Shown here one piece after another: positions 44,716 to 52,608 of a stretch of DNA of 64,000 nt (positions are counted from its first letter, which is position 1; every line of letters begins with the position of its first letter). The stretch spans positions 124,001-188,000 of the forward strand of contig NZ_JAJTWU010000010.1 of NCBI RefSeq assembly GCF_021353265.1, read 5' to 3'. Position numbers and translations under genes: made by a program. The stretch is from Pelomonas cellulosilytica. GTDB taxonomy: Bacteria; Pseudomonadota; Gammaproteobacteria; Burkholderiales; Burkholderiaceae_C. The notes below the pieces were generated by a model that worked only from the letters and a program-made list of their open reading frames with translations, was not told the origin of the DNA and made no database searches.

Positions 44716-45158
44716 TGCGCCGCTCGCCCGCTCAGCAGGCCGCGCTGCTGGCCTCTCCCGACGACACCGAGGCCCAGTTCTACGAGGCCTTGCAGCACGC
44801 CGACCTGGACCACCTGATGGCGCTGTGGGCGGATGACGAGGAGGTGGCCTGCATCCTGGCCGGCGGCGCGCGCCTGATGGGCCTGACGGCCATCCGCACG
44901 ACCTTCGAGTCGCTGTTCAAGCGCGGTGCCGTGCATGTGACCGTCGAACGCGTGCGCCGGCTGGTCAGTGGCGACTGCGCCATCCACCACGTGCTCGAGC
45001 GCGTGCAACGCCCTGGCGAGCCGCAGCAGGCCTGGGTCAATGCCACCAACGTTTACCTGAAGACGGCCCTGGGCTGGCGACTGGTGCTGCACCACGCCAG
45101 CCCCGGCAGCGCCGGCGACGTACAGGACCTGGTGTCCGAGGCTGGCATCCTGCACTAG
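44715..45158 (+). CDS. NTF2-like/SnoaL-type protein
   Basis: 147-residue single-domain protein with the cone-fold pattern of NTF2-like proteins: FYEALQHADLDHLMALWADDEEVACILAGGARLMGLTAIRTTFESLF, then a beta-rich second half with VYLKTALGWRLVLHHAS. Such domains occur in steroid isomerases and polyketide cyclases, but most bacterial ones are uncharacterised. It starts at 44715 in a 1-nt overlap with the zinc-finger gene, and yheT follows 13 bp later. Confidence 0.78.
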   Translation: MRRSPAQQAALLASPDDTEAQFYEALQHADLDHLMALWADDEEVACILAGGARLMGLTAIRTTFESLFKRGAVHVTVERVRRLVSGDCAIHHVLERVQRPGEPQQAWVNATNVYLKTALGWRLVLHHASPGSAGDVQDLVSEAGILH

Positions 45159-45171
45159 GGCATCACACGCC

Positions 45172-46137
45172 ATGCAGTACCGCGCGCCGCGCTGGCTCCC
45201 CGGCGGACATGCCCAGACGATCTGGCCCGCGCTGTTCAGCCGCCAGCACGCAGGCCCGCCACCGGACTGGACGCGCGAGCGCTGGGCCACACCGGACGGC
45301 GATTTCATCGACGTCGACTTCCTCGCCGGCGCGCCCGCGGGCGCCCCGCTGTTCGTGCTGTTCCACGGCCTCGAAGGCGACCGCACCAGCCATTCCAGCG
45401 TCGCCTTCGCAAGCATCGCCCGCGAGCGCGGCTGGGCGATGGCGCTGCCGCACTTCCGAGGCTGCTCGGGTGAGCTGAACCTGGCGCCGCGCGCCTACCA
45501 CTCGGGCGACTTCGAGGAGGTCGGCTGGATCCTGCAACGCCTGCGCGAGCGCCATGGCGCGCCGCTGCTCGCAGCCGGCGTCTCCCTCGGCGGCAACGCG
45601 CTGCTGCGCTGGGCCGAGGAGGCCGGCAGCACCGCCTCGCACACCGCGCACGCCGTCTGCTCGGTCTGCTCGCCCATCGACCTCGCCGCCGCCGGCGCGG
45701 CCATCGACCGCGGCTTCAACAAGCAGGTCTATGCGCGCCGCTTCCTGCGCACGATGGTGCCCAAGGCACTGCGCAAACTGCAGCAGCACCCCGGGCTCTT
45801 CGATGGCGACCGCCTGCGCCGCGCAACGACGATCTACGAGTTTGACAACCTCTTCACCGCACCGCTGCACGGCTTCAAGGGCACCGACGACTACTGGGCC
45901 CGCGCGGCAGCCAAGCCGCACCTGCACCGCATCCGCATCCCGGCGCTGGTGCTGAACGCGCGCAATGACCCCTTCGTGCCCGGCGACAGCCTGCCTCACA
46001 CCGCTGAAGTTGGTAGTTATGTGACACTCTGGCAGCCGGGTCACGGCGGCCATGTCGGCTTTCCCGCAGGCCGCCTGCCTGGCCATCTGCTGACCATGCC
46101 CAGGCAGGTCTGCGACTGGCTGTGGCGCCAACGCTGA
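45172..46137 (+). CDS. YheT-family alpha/beta hydrolase
   Basis: 321-residue hydrolase of the YheT/EMB8 group. Oxyanion motif FHGLEGDRTSH, nucleophile elbow GVSLGGNALLRW, acid in VLNARNDPFVP, and catalytic His in WQPGHGGHVGF. YheT proteins are predicted carboxylesterases; physiological substrate unknown. The last part of the co-directional run from radA, followed by one more gene 12 bp downstream. Confidence 0.92.
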   Translation: MQYRAPRWLPGGHAQTIWPALFSRQHAGPPPDWTRERWATPDGDFIDVDFLAGAPAGAPLFVLFHGLEGDRTSHSSVAFASIARERGWAMALPHFRGCSGELNLAPRAYHSGDFEEVGWILQRLRERHGAPLLAAGVSLGGNALLRWAEEAGSTASHTAHAVCSVCSPIDLAAAGAAIDRGFNKQVYARRFLRTMVPKALRKLQQHPGLFDGDRLRRATTIYEFDNLFTAPLHGFKGTDDYWARAAAKPHLHRIRIPALVLNARNDPFVPGDSLPHTAEVGSYVTLWQPGHGGHVGFPAGRLPGHLLTMPRQVCDWLWRQR

Positions 46138-46149
46138 AGGACGCGCTCG

Positions 46150-46665
46150 ATGGATGACATCGTCCAGGCCGCACTGAAGAAGTGGCCCAACGTGCCCCAC
46201 TGCTACGGCTGGCTTGCGCTCGACGCCCGCGGCGACTGGTACATGCGGGATGACCGCATCCAGCGCGCCGGCCCGTTCCCACGCGTCAAGGGAAGCCGCA
46301 TCGAGCACGACAAGCTGCTCGCGTTCATCGGCCGCAACTACGCATCGGACGAGCGCGGCGCGTGGTTCTTCCAGAACGGGCCTCAGCGCGTCTACGTAGA
46401 GCTGGAGTGCACGCCCTGGGTCTGGCGGCTGCAGCCGGATGGCCGCGTGCTCAGCCACACCGGCCGCGAGGCAAGCGTGGACACCGCCTGGCTGGACGAG
46501 ACCGGCCACCTCTACCTCGACACCGATCTCGGTTTCGGCCTCGTCCACACACAGGACATGGCGCTGGCGGCAGAAGCGGTCGAGGCGCGGCGCTGGACGC
46601 CGCAGGACTGCATCGCCGCCAAGCTGCCGGCCACCCACCAGTACCAGCGCCGGCCGCAGCCTTGA
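46150..46665 (+). CDS. Conserved hypothetical protein
   Basis: 171-residue soluble protein with no family I can name with certainty. It is tryptophan- and arginine-rich (HCYGWLALDARGDWYMRDDRIQRAGPFPRVKGSRI, FFQNGPQRVYVELECTPWVWRLQPDG) and looks like a compact all-beta protein. It is probably conserved in the Burkholderiales next to yheT. An inverted repeat 9 bp after its stop is a likely shared terminator. Confidence 0.65.
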   Translation: MDDIVQAALKKWPNVPHCYGWLALDARGDWYMRDDRIQRAGPFPRVKGSRIEHDKLLAFIGRNYASDERGAWFFQNGPQRVYVELECTPWVWRLQPDGRVLSHTGREASVDTAWLDETGHLYLDTDLGFGLVHTQDMALAAEAVEARRWTPQDCIAAKLPATHQYQRRPQP

Positions 46666-46673
46666 AAGAAACG

Positions 46674-46694
46674 AAGCCCGCACGCGGCGGGCTT
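46674..46694. terminator. Bidirectional terminator hairpin
   Basis: Perfect 8-bp stem AAGCCCGC/GCGGGCTT with 5-nt loop, between the convergent ends of the conserved hypothetical gene and the cytochrome gene. On the minus strand it is followed by a pyrimidine-rich tract (CGTTTCTTTC). Confidence 0.65.
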
Positions 46695-46713
46695 GTTCAT
46701 CGGAGGGACCGGA

Positions 46714-47253
46714 TCAGTTCGCTGCGGAGGCAGCGGGCGCCGGCGCCTTGGGCTCCTCGAACTTTGCCCCACCCTGGTTGGCCATGTAGACGACGGCGCG
46801 GTGGATCTCGAAATCACTGTACTCGCCACCACCCTGGGCCGGCATCGCGTTCTTGCCCTTCAGCGCGGAGTTCAGCAGCGCCTCGACGCCGTTCTTGATC
46901 CGCGGCCCCCAGGCAGCGGCATCGCCCAGCTTGGGCGCCCCGAGGGCACCGCTGGCATGGCAGGCGGAACACACCGCCTGGAAGACCTGCTCGCCGGTCT
47001 TCAGCGCCGTGGCATCGCCGGCCGCCTTGACGTCCACATGACCGATGGGCGCGATGCGCTCGGCTACGGCCTGGGCATCCAGCGCGCCGGTTCCCGCGGC
47101 GGGCTTGGTCGCCGTGCTTACGTAGTTAGCCAGCAGGATGATGACGATGACTGGCACGACGAAGGCGAACAACACGGCCCAGGCCAGCTGCTTGGGCGTC
47201 TTGATCGGGCCGGTGTGTGCGTCGTCGTGGTCGTGATCGTGGCTGGCGCTCAT
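46714..47253 (-). CDS. Cytochrome c5-type monohaem protein, membrane-anchored
   Basis: 179-residue protein with a His/Asp-rich N-terminal tail (SASHDHDHDDAH), one transmembrane helix (about 24-43) and a c-type cytochrome domain. The haem attachment is CSACH (C95, C98, H99), and the axial Met is in KNAMPAQGGGEYSD. Its layout resembles the membrane-bound c5 cytochromes that feed terminal oxidases in Betaproteobacteria. It starts at 47253, 134 bp from the tRNA gene, divergent. Confidence 0.93.
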   Translation of the reverse strand: MSASHDHDHDDAHTGPIKTPKQLAWAVLFAFVVPVIVIILLANYVSTATKPAAGTGALDAQAVAERIAPIGHVDVKAAGDATALKTGEQVFQAVCSACHASGALGAPKLGDAAAWGPRIKNGVEALLNSALKGKNAMPAQGGGEYSDFEIHRAVVYMANQGGAKFEEPKAPAPAASAAN

Positions 47254-47387
47254 GGATTCCTCTGGGTGATCCTGGTCGAAGTTCTCGGCGTGAAGCGCTT
47301 CGCGCACCACGAAAAGCCGCGGAATTATAGGAGCCGCTCATCGACCGAACCGGCCCGGGGGAACCCCGCTGTAGAATGCGAGGCTTC

Positions 47388-47463
47388 GCGCCCGTAGCTC
47401 AATGGATAGAGTACTGCCCTCCGAAGGCAGGGGTTGTTGGTTCGATCCCAACCGGGCGCACCA
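47388..47463 (+). tRNA. tRNA-Arg (anticodon CCG)
   Basis: Complete cloverleaf of 76 nt including encoded CCA. The acceptor stem is GCGCCCG/CGGGCGC with discriminator A. The D arm is GCTC-AATGGATA-GAGT, the anticodon arm CTGCC-CTCCGAA-GGCAG (anticodon CCG, reads CGG), and the T arm GTTGG-TTCGATC-CCAAC. A -10-like TAGAAT lies at 47372-47377. It is the left border of the accessory region. Confidence 0.97.
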
Positions 47464-47469
47464 GACACA

Positions 47470-47502
47470 AGCCATGCAAGTCTCTGACCTGCATGGCTTT
47501 TT
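47470..47502 (+). terminator. Intrinsic terminator after tRNA-Arg
   Basis: 9-bp stem AGCCATGCA/TGCATGGCT (47470-47478 and 47490-47498) with an 11-nt loop, running into TTTTT. It directly follows the tRNA, so it is probably the native terminator and marks how far the core sequence reaches. Confidence 0.85.
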
Positions 47503-47750
47503 GCCTTCTTAGCTCTGTGCGCTGGCTGTGTAGATAAGGCAATGTGGGCCAAAAGTGGGCCAAATGCTCTCGCGCGGTTGCTCGCGTTGGCGCCCCTTCA
47601 ATGGGACTGGCGGATTTCACGTTGAAGTGGCTCCGACAAATTAACTGAAGCCTTCGAGACCATCCGGACTCGCCAGTTCGCCGAGCGTGCTGCTGACGCG
47701 AAGCGTGAGCGAGCAATGTCTGCAGACCGGCGCTGTGACCCCATGCCAAT
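47503..47750. other. Left end of accessory region, no gene seen
   Basis: No supportable gene in about 250 bp after the tRNA terminator. It has a tandem 10-bp repeat GTGGGCCAAA at 47544-47553 and 47555-47564. No copy of the tRNA 3' end was found at the right end of the island. Confidence 0.5.
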
Positions 47751-47888
47751 GAAGCGGCTGTTCAGTCCTGCCAGTGCCCCGTTGACCAACAACTGTATGA
47801 CTCGCAGCGGGTGATCCTCGGGCGCGAGCCGAGTAAGCAGCATGGGCGTAGCGCCGGTCAGTCTTGGGTGAGCGCGCTCAACGGCCAA
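47751..47888 (-). pseudogene. IS5-family transposase N-terminal remnant
   Basis: A short frame on the minus strand reads LTRLAPEDHPLRVIQLLVNGALAGLNSRF, which resembles the N-terminus of IS5-type transposases (the conserved PxxHPLRxIR..VNxALxxL stretch). The resemblance ends near 47751 and the rest of the transposase is absent. Presumed dead insertion-sequence fragment. Confidence 0.45.
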
Positions 47889-48003
47889 GCGATGCTCGAC
47901 AGCTCAACCACGCAACGCGCAGGCTATGAGCGGCGGCGTGGCCTGGATGACGTCGACGCTCGTTAGAGGGAGAGTGCAATCCTTGCTGGCGCCCCTCCCG
48001 GGT

Positions 48004-48282
48004 TCAAGATGACCTAGCCGGATGGATACAGATCAGCGAAGTCGCTGGCAGGAGATCGTTTTCGCTCACCTGCAGGGCTTGCAGGACGTCGTAAAGCCGA
48101 ACGGAACGGTCTTTTGCGCCTTCGTCCGTCGCACGGAGCGTGACCAGTTCCTTTAGTTGAAGTGCGGCCTCGGTATCCGGTTCGGAAAGGTATGCGCCTA
48201 GATCCTGGCTTAGGAGGTTGCGCTGTTCCCACAGATCAGGCTCACCAGCTTCAACCGAGAGCGCTGCAAAAAAAGCCGGCAT
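48004..48282 (-). CDS. Hypothetical protein or gene fragment
   Basis: 92-residue open frame rich in Leu, Glu and Asp (LWEQRNLLSQDLGAYLSEPDTEAALQLKELVTLRATDEGAKDRSVRLYDVLQALQVSENDLLP), with an amphipathic, helical look. I do not recognise it. It has no clear ribosome site and stands alone in a decayed stretch, so it may be the C-terminal piece of a lost gene. Confidence 0.35.
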   Translation of the reverse strand: MPAFFAALSVEAGEPDLWEQRNLLSQDLGAYLSEPDTEAALQLKELVTLRATDEGAKDRSVRLYDVLQALQVSENDLLPATSLICIHPARSS

Positions 48283-48418
48283 GCTTTTGCCAGCTGACGC
48301 CGCGTAACGTGAATTTCCGATTTCGCCTTGCAGGGCAACGAGCTAAATCACTTTCGTCGTTGGACTACATGAATCCCGGCCGCGCCTCTGGTCGCGAGTT
48401 TGGCGTCTCCATGTGGTT

Positions 48419-48444
48419 ATTGCGATAAGAAGGATTATCGCAAT
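48419..48444. repeat. Perfect 10-bp inverted repeat
   Basis: ATTGCGATAA, 6-bp spacer GAAGGA, TTATCGCAAT. It is located about 95 bp beyond the 3' end of the exosortase cassette in otherwise empty DNA. With no T tract it looks more like an operator or mobile-element end than a terminator. Function unknown. Confidence 0.5.
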
Positions 48445-48537
48445 CGCATTTGACAGAGGCAGGGTTTTATCAAGTCCTCAGAGGGTTTCAGCATCTAGCT
48501 GACCAGCACACCGGCCCTGACGAGCCGTTGGTCCACC

Positions 48538-49182
48538 TCAAATCGCGTTAGCGGCCTGCATCATCTTCAGTTCTGGGGTTTGCGCGCTGGAGCAGGCGCG
48601 CATGATCAAAAGGCGGTGAAGGAGAAGAGATACGCCTATCGTCAGCACCCACGTGACGCCGGTTTCCATGAGGATGACCAGCCAAATGAGGCCCGACTGG
48701 TCCCGGTCGATGCCTACTTTCAGGTAGGCCTCGAGGAACACGATGTCGATCTTGCCGGCAATCAGAACGCCGGCATTCAGCACCGTCACGAGAAGTGCCG
48801 TCGCGCCTCCGACAAGCACGACCTTGGTTTTGGCTTTGAGCGACGGTGCCGGCAGCGCCAAGAGAATCGTCAGAATGATTGCGGACGGCACGACCAGGTG
48901 GTTCGAGCTGACACTCGTCACGGGGAGCCGACTGTGTCCACGAAGAAAAAGTGAATCCGACAAGCGAACGGGCTTGAGCAGGAAAGTCCTGACCTCGACC
49001 TCGTTGTCTTCGGGCCGCACAACTAGCGTGATGGCGGTCGCCGAGTGGATCGCCTCCGAAACGAAAGAGATGGCTGGCGCCAATTGCGCTACCAGGGAGT
49101 TGGCCGCTAAGTGGGCGAGGTGGACGCACAGCACCCATGCGGCGCCGAACCTGAATGCGTATCTCAAGGACATGCTCCTCAT
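48538..49182 (-). CDS. Exosortase-associated multi-pass membrane protein
   Basis: 214-residue membrane protein. An N-terminal helix (LRYAFRFGAAWVLCVHLAHLAANSLVAQ) is followed by a probable extracytoplasmic domain of about 50 residues (ISFVSEAIHSATAITLVVRPEDNEVEVRTFLLKPVRLSDSLFL), then three to four further helices (LVVPSAIILTILLALPAP, VVLVGGATALLVTVLNAGVLI, LIWLVILMETGVTWVLTIGVSLLL). It overlaps the exosortase stop by ATGA, so the two are translationally coupled. Proteins annotated as exosortase H-associated membrane proteins occur in this position elsewhere, as I recall. Role unknown; perhaps substrate presentation. Confidence 0.75.
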   Translation of the reverse strand: MRSMSLRYAFRFGAAWVLCVHLAHLAANSLVAQLAPAISFVSEAIHSATAITLVVRPEDNEVEVRTFLLKPVRLSDSLFLRGHSRLPVTSVSSNHLVVPSAIILTILLALPAPSLKAKTKVVLVGGATALLVTVLNAGVLIAGKIDIVFLEAYLKVGIDRDQSGLIWLVILMETGVTWVLTIGVSLLLHRLLIMRACSSAQTPELKMMQAANAI

Positions 49183-49688
49183 CCGGCTCTCATGCCAAGC
49201 GGCCGGATGCTGCTCATCCACAGCATGAAGGCCACCCCACAGATGAGCAGCATGGCCGTCGGCACGTAGAGGTCGTGCAGGTCGGAGAACGAATTCCGGT
49301 GGTCCTTGAAAACCACGAATAGGGCGACGATCCTGGCGACGTTTAGGACGTGGACCAGCACCAATCCCGACACCAGCCCAATCAGCTTAGGTGCTGCCCG
49401 AGATGGGAAGCATGCGACGGCGGCAAGCAACAGGAACAGCACGCCGGCGCCGTCGCACCCGCGCACAACTGCAAGGTAGATGCCGTCAGACACGAGCCCG
49501 TTGTCACGGATCCCGACCGAAGCATCAAGAACGCTATTGAGAACGGCAGCGCACGGCTGAAGTATCAGAACCTCGTGGACCCGTTTGAGCTGCGCGTCCG
49601 GCAGAAGGAAGTAGCACCAGTTCAGCAGGGCGTAGACCAGCACAAAGATGGCGCCCATCCGAACCGACTTCGCGCTGGTCAGCCGCAT
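49179..49688 (-). CDS. xrtH: Exosortase, XrtH-like (transpeptidase/protein sorting)
   Basis: 169-residue integral membrane cysteine protease of the exosortase/archaeosortase superfamily. The three invariant active-site positions are present in order and at membrane edges: Cys78 in VRGCDGAG, Arg119 in LNVARIVALF and His138 in DLHDLYVP. The small size, compared with about 280-500 aa for EpsH-type XrtA, and the partner with a VPTASEW tail point to the XrtH type, which serves IPTLxxWG-like C-terminal signals. The ATG at 49688 lies 2 bp after the substrate stop; the next gene overlaps its stop. The subtype assignment is inference; superfamily membership is strong. Confidence 0.88.
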   Translation of the reverse strand: MRLTSAKSVRMGAIFVLVYALLNWCYFLLPDAQLKRVHEVLILQPCAAVLNSVLDASVGIRDNGLVSDGIYLAVVRGCDGAGVLFLLLAAVACFPSRAAPKLIGLVSGLVLVHVLNVARIVALFVVFKDHRNSFSDLHDLYVPTAMLLICGVAFMLWMSSIRPLGMRAG

Positions 49689-49690
49689 GG

Positions 49691-50785
49691 TTAGCCTTGG
49701 CGGCCGCTGCGCCTTGCGACGTACAACGCCCCGGCGAAGAGCAACACACCGAAGATGAGCAACTGCCATTCGCTCGCCGTCGGCACGTTAGCTCCGGCAG
49801 TTCCAACTGGCCCACTGCTTCCAGAAGGCGGCGGCGGCACGTATTCAGACGTGAAACTATTGTTAAGGGAGTTTGGGTCTGGATTCTCCAGCGTCGAGAT
49901 TGACGCCGTTGCCTTCATCGCAGATGCCGCCGTCACGACGGGAATGCTAACTCCATAGTATCCGTCTGAGGCAATTCCCAAGGGAGGTATTGAAAACACA
50001 GCTTTTGGGAACGTTATCGTCATGCGATATCTCCCGTCGGCACCTTGGGTAAGCTGCGATAGTGTGGGAACCGATCCTGTCCCTTCGTAAGTATCACTCC
50101 CCGTGATGTCAGTCCCGCCGTTCCCAAGCTGTGATGGCTTAATTGAAAACCCCGAATCAGCTTCCAAAGTCACCGCAAGCACGAAAGAACCCGAGGGCCT
50201 GACGGCGCTTAGGTTGTTGACCCGAGCATTGACAACGTAGCCTGAAAACCCATAAGTCGCCTTGTCCACAACAGTGAATGTGGACAAATCTGCTTCGAGC
50301 CCCGGCAGGAACCGAATAGTTGCAGCCTGATCTGGAATACTGGCGGGAACTGAGCTAGCTGCCAAGCAGTTACGGTAAATCAATTCCTGACGCGGAGCCA
50401 ACTTAATGTAATGAACTGTTCCGGACCCATATGCAAGCTTGTCAAGCGGCCCAACTAAACTCGCCAAACTTGAACCAAAATAAAGCTTTGCGTCATAGAA
50501 ATTCTGTGGGGCAACCTCCAGATAACCCACTTCACCGGCCGAATATGAATACCAAGCATTATACCCATATGTCATCAAGGGAGTTGGCTGAACCCTTGGC
50601 GCGGAACAATCAACGACATTTTCCACTTGCTGATTCGTATTGAGACGAGTGGTAATGGTAACCGGGCCGTTTCCGCCGGCGTGAAATATTGGCGCCCGGT
50701 TAGCAAAAGTCGAATTCGTCTGAGCACTGGCTATTATTGCCAAGCCAAACAATGCAATGCCAAAAGTTTTTCTGACCAATTTCAC
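49691..50785 (-). CDS. Surface protein with VPTASEW (IPTL-CTERM-like) sorting signal
   Basis: 364-residue exported protein. The N-terminal signal peptide (LVRKTFGIALFGLAIIASAQ) is followed by a beta-rich extracellular body of about 290 residues with no family I know. A proline/glycine linker (about 316-333, PPPPSGSSGPVGTAGA) leads to a C-terminal tripartite sorting tail: motif VPTASEW at 334-340, hydrophobic helix QLLIFGVLLFAGALYVA, and a basic end RRSGRQG. That is the design of IPTL-CTERM proteins cut and anchored by XrtH-type exosortases, and such an exosortase is the very next gene (2 bp). Base composition is less GC-rich than the chromosome around it, consistent with transfer. Confidence 0.85.
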   Translation of the reverse strand: MKLVRKTFGIALFGLAIIASAQTNSTFANRAPIFHAGGNGPVTITTRLNTNQQVENVVDCSAPRVQPTPLMTYGYNAWYSYSAGEVGYLEVAPQNFYDAKLYFGSSLASLVGPLDKLAYGSGTVHYIKLAPRQELIYRNCLAASSVPASIPDQAATIRFLPGLEADLSTFTVVDKATYGFSGYVVNARVNNLSAVRPSGSFVLAVTLEADSGFSIKPSQLGNGGTDITGSDTYEGTGSVPTLSQLTQGADGRYRMTITFPKAVFSIPPLGIASDGYYGVSIPVVTAASAMKATASISTLENPDPNSLNNSFTSEYVPPPPSGSSGPVGTAGANVPTASEWQLLIFGVLLFAGALYVARRSGRQG

Positions 50786-50868
50786 AGACGTCTCCCTGAC
50801 GTTGAAAAAAATATGCCGTCAGAGTACGTTGCCGTCGTGTCGGTGAGTAGTGCTATGTCCCCGCTTTT

Positions 50869-50884
50869 TAGTCCAATAGGACTA
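50869..50884. promoter_or_regulatory. Palindrome upstream of sorting-signal protein gene
   Basis: Perfect inverted repeat TAGTCCAATAGGACTA (6-bp arms, 4-bp centre) in the 194-bp gap upstream of the surface-protein gene, 84 bp from its start. It has no T tract, so it is a possible operator rather than terminator. Confidence 0.35.
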
Positions 50885-50979
50885 GAGCCCACCATGGACG
50901 AACACCAAGAACTAGGGATCGCTCGGCCTACGAATAATCATTCAACGTCACCTACCGGTTGCCAAGCACTTCCAATTCC

Positions 50980-52608
50980 TCACGGCGCTATCCAAGCAGC
51001 GTTGAAGTCTGACGTTGCGTCAGTATTGAATCTTTCTGTTCGCCAGCCCAACAATACGCTGTCACCCGTAGCAACAAGCATTGGCTCCTTGTTGGTGGGT
51101 GACATCCCGCTACCGTAGAACACCCCGCGGACAGGGTTTGGCAGACCGACCATGGCCCCTGCGGCGGTCATGCGTACGAATTGCGTCGCGGTCAGGTTCT
51201 GAGCGTATGGATCAATATCGACCCAAGACACCGCAAACCCTGAAGTAGTCGAGGTGACAGCGGCTCTCGCAATCGGACCCATGTTCGGAGTTGCTAAAGT
51301 AGAAGCTGGGCTGCACAAATTGGTCGTACAGCTTGCCGCGGCAACTTGCTTGTAGGCGCCGATTTCTCCACTCCACACGACGAGAATCTCGCCAGAAGGC
51401 CGGACGGCGACGGCCGAAGTGTCGAATTCGCTACTGGTCAGAGTGCCAAGCGTACGCGCGTCCTTCCAAGGCGATGAACCTTCGCGAACCGACAGGCAGG
51501 TTGTAAATGTCGTGATCGCAGCTGTAGCGACTGCCAGTGGCTTGACCGTTGACGACGTGGTCTGTCGTATGGATCCGGTGCACTCGCTTGCACGCCAGGC
51601 CAACGCCACCAGCCCGGAGCTCATCGAGGACTGAACCTCAGTTATAGCGGCTGCCGTTGCCAGCATGGTTGGCTGCCCCTGCGGCAGGCTTGCAGCAGGG
51701 GCGGTCATCAGCTTCGTCGAAGATCCAACTCGTTCAAGCCACGCCAAGCCTGACTGACCGGAGGTGTCGCCACCCCACGCGGTCAGGTCGTCAATGGTTC
51801 CTTTAGAAACGTGACGCAACTGACTTGCTTGCCAACCGGCACCGGCACGGACAGCACGCCAGAGAGCTGAACTGCCCACTTCGCCGGTTCCCGCGCGCCA
51901 CGTCTGCACCAGCCAGAAGATTTCAGGGGAACCGTCGGCATTGAAACGCACCAACAGCTTGTCCACGCGCGCTGCGCTCGTGTCAGGGAGGGTGAAGACT
52001 TCGGTGACCGCCGAGACGCCACCAGCACCGAACGGCGCCGATCTAATACGCCACTCAGTTCCATTGGCCGCCATTGCATATTCGACCCATGCTGCGATGG
52101 CACCACCTGCCTGTTCACTGGCAGCAATGGCCAAGCCGCGGCCCTCTACGAGTCCGCCAGCTGAAATGCTCGCCGTCCCGACGTTCCAGGCAGTTTGGCT
52201 AACGCTGGCGAGCTTCAGGCGGCCTGTGGATGTAGCTCCGCCGGGCGTACGCTTGTCGAGCTCCACCCAGCCGGCATAGGCATTCGAACCAGTGGCGGCC
52301 AGACGGATGGCGCTGCTTTCGGCAATGAGATTGCTGACCAACCACCGCGATGAACCGAGGGAGAATAGGCTGGCAGAGCTTGGCACAGCGTCGGCGTAGA
52401 CCAAGTCGGTCGGCATGGGGGCCGTCGGCGTGGTGCCAGAGGGCACGCCTGCTGGTTGGCCGGCGGAGGGATTGATTTCGGATGGATTCGCACTCGAACC
52501 CGTTGACGGCGTCGCCGTAGGCGCACCTTCCCCACCACCACAGCCCTGAAGCATTAACGAGGCCGCGAGCACAAGGCTCAGCAGTCTGAACGTTAGGTTA
52601 CTTTTCAT
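50980..52608 (-). CDS. Lipoprotein of unknown function, beta-propeller-like
   Basis: 542-residue exported lipoprotein: signal peptide RLLSLVLAASLML with lipobox LQGC (Cys23), then CGGGE and a Ser/Thr/Pro-rich linker (about 27-65). The body has recurring patterns such as AYAGWVELDK, GAIAAWVEYA, SGLAWLERV and EILVVWSGE, spaced roughly 45-90 residues apart, suggesting a repeated beta-propeller blade fold. It is upstream of and co-directional with the surface-protein/exosortase genes, separated by 194 bp with a palindrome, so it may have its own promoter. It lacks a sorting tail itself. No named family recognised. Confidence 0.65.
   Translation of the reverse strand: MKSNLTFRLLSLVLAASLMLQGCGGGEGAPTATPSTGSSANPSEINPSAGQPAGVPSGTTPTAPMPTDLVYADAVPSSASLFSLGSSRWLVSNLIAESSAIRLAATGSNAYAGWVELDKRTPGGATSTGRLKLASVSQTAWNVGTASISAGGLVEGRGLAIAASEQAGGAIAAWVEYAMAANGTEWRIRSAPFGAGGVSAVTEVFTLPDTSAARVDKLLVRFNADGSPEIFWLVQTWRAGTGEVGSSALWRAVRAGAGWQASQLRHVSKGTIDDLTAWGGDTSGQSGLAWLERVGSSTKLMTAPAASLPQGQPTMLATAAAITEVQSSMSSGLVALAWRASECTGSIRQTTSSTVKPLAVATAAITTFTTCLSVREGSSPWKDARTLGTLTSSEFDTSAVAVRPSGEILVVWSGEIGAYKQVAAASCTTNLCSPASTLATPNMGPIARAAVTSTTSGFAVSWVDIDPYAQNLTATQFVRMTAAGAMVGLPNPVRGVFYGSGMSPTNKEPMLVATGDSVLLGWRTERFNTDATSDFNAAWIAP

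Noticed and set aside
47325-47552. Open frame on the minus strand across the tRNA with GWDRTNNPCLRRAVLYPLSYGR
   Set aside because: This well-known false protein is the antisense translation of the tRNA-Arg gene and its flanks; the tRNA fold is complete.
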